NCBI GenBank assembly: GCA_963854565.1
Contig: CAWKZT010000101.1
Location: 1 to 6,627 of the forward strand
Length of the DNA: 6,627 bases
Origin: CAWKZT01 sp963854565
GTDB lineage: Bacteria; Actinomycetota; Acidimicrobiia; Acidimicrobiales; JAHEJN01
Direction of reading: 5' to 3'
Position 1 is the first letter of the stretch, and each line of letters opens with the position of its first letter. Below the pieces are notes generated by a model that was not told where the DNA came from, did no database searches, and saw only the letters and a list, made by a program, of their open reading frames with translations. Of the stretch, positions 6,580 through 6,627 are shown piece by piece. A program made the translations under genes and the position numbers.

Positions 6580-6627
6580 GTGACCATCACCACTCATAAT
6601 CCCGAATTCGTTGTCCGCGAGTACCTG
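6580..6627 (+). CDS. Start of a divergent gene, partial, function unclear
   Basis: From GTG at 6580-6582 a plus-strand frame runs open to the window end, giving VTITTHNPEFVVREYL (16 residues). The NPEFVVREYL stretch resembles the amino end of small NTF2/SnoaL-like proteins (often NPxxVVREYLxA), but 16 residues are too few to assign a family. It does not look like the beginning of a GntR-family regulator. It is divergent from the oxygenase operon and shares its 72-base control region. A TATACT element at 6568-6573 would place the transcript start at about the GTG itself, so the message may be leaderless; GAAGGG touches the start codon and is too close to act as a ribosome site. A later start codon beyond the window cannot be excluded. 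Confidence 0.5.
   Translation, partial: MTITTHNPEFVVREYL

Noticed and set aside
1..6627. tRNA, rRNA, CRISPR array, insertion sequence or phage genes
   Set aside because: No repeats with regular spacing, transposase motifs, terminal inverted repeats or structural RNA signatures were seen; the window is almost entirely accounted for by catabolic genes.

Overview
The window is a compact, fully coding stretch from a fairly GC-rich bacterium. Five genes run on the minus strand as one tightly coupled operon, and the first 16 codons of a divergent gene lie at the right edge. GTG start codons, frequent TCG, GTC and GAC codons, and a probable leaderless GTG start fit a high-GC actinobacterium, possibly of the Acidimicrobiia type. 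That placement is an inference from style only; no marker gene is present.

In transcription order (right to left) the operon holds: a Rieske non-heme iron oxygenase oxygenase component (5509-6507); a small single-domain cupin (5031 to about 5462); HyuA, the ATP-binding subunit of the hydantoinase/oxoprolinase/acetone-carboxylase family (2944-5031); its partner HyuB (1364-2947); and an AMP-forming acyl-CoA ligase resembling crotonobetaine/carnitine-CoA ligase (1364 down to 1, cut by the window edge). Adjacent genes overlap by 1 to 4 bases at the three downstream junctions, and the first junction is also overlapping or nearly so. There is therefore no gap of 300 bases without a gene. The only real intergenic space is 6508-6579.

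That 72-base gap separates the operon from the divergent gene. It contains a perfect 9-5-9 inverted repeat, four copies of the hexamer TGGTCA or its complement (the last overlapping the divergent start), an embedded TGGTCAGACCA palindrome of the kind bound by FadR-type GntR repressors, and overlapping -10-like elements on both strands. It looks like a shared, repressible, bidirectional control region.

The genes together suggest catabolism of a small organic compound. The oxygenase hydroxylates or dealkylates the substrate. The HyuA/HyuB enzyme uses ATP either to open a lactam or imide ring or to carboxylate a ketone. The ligase then activates the resulting carboxylate as a CoA thioester. Two known systems share the HyuAB-type-enzyme-plus-CoA-ligase logic: anaerobic indoleacetate degradation (IaaCE) and acetophenone degradation (acetophenone carboxylase plus benzoylacetate-CoA ligase). 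The real substrate cannot be read from the sequence.
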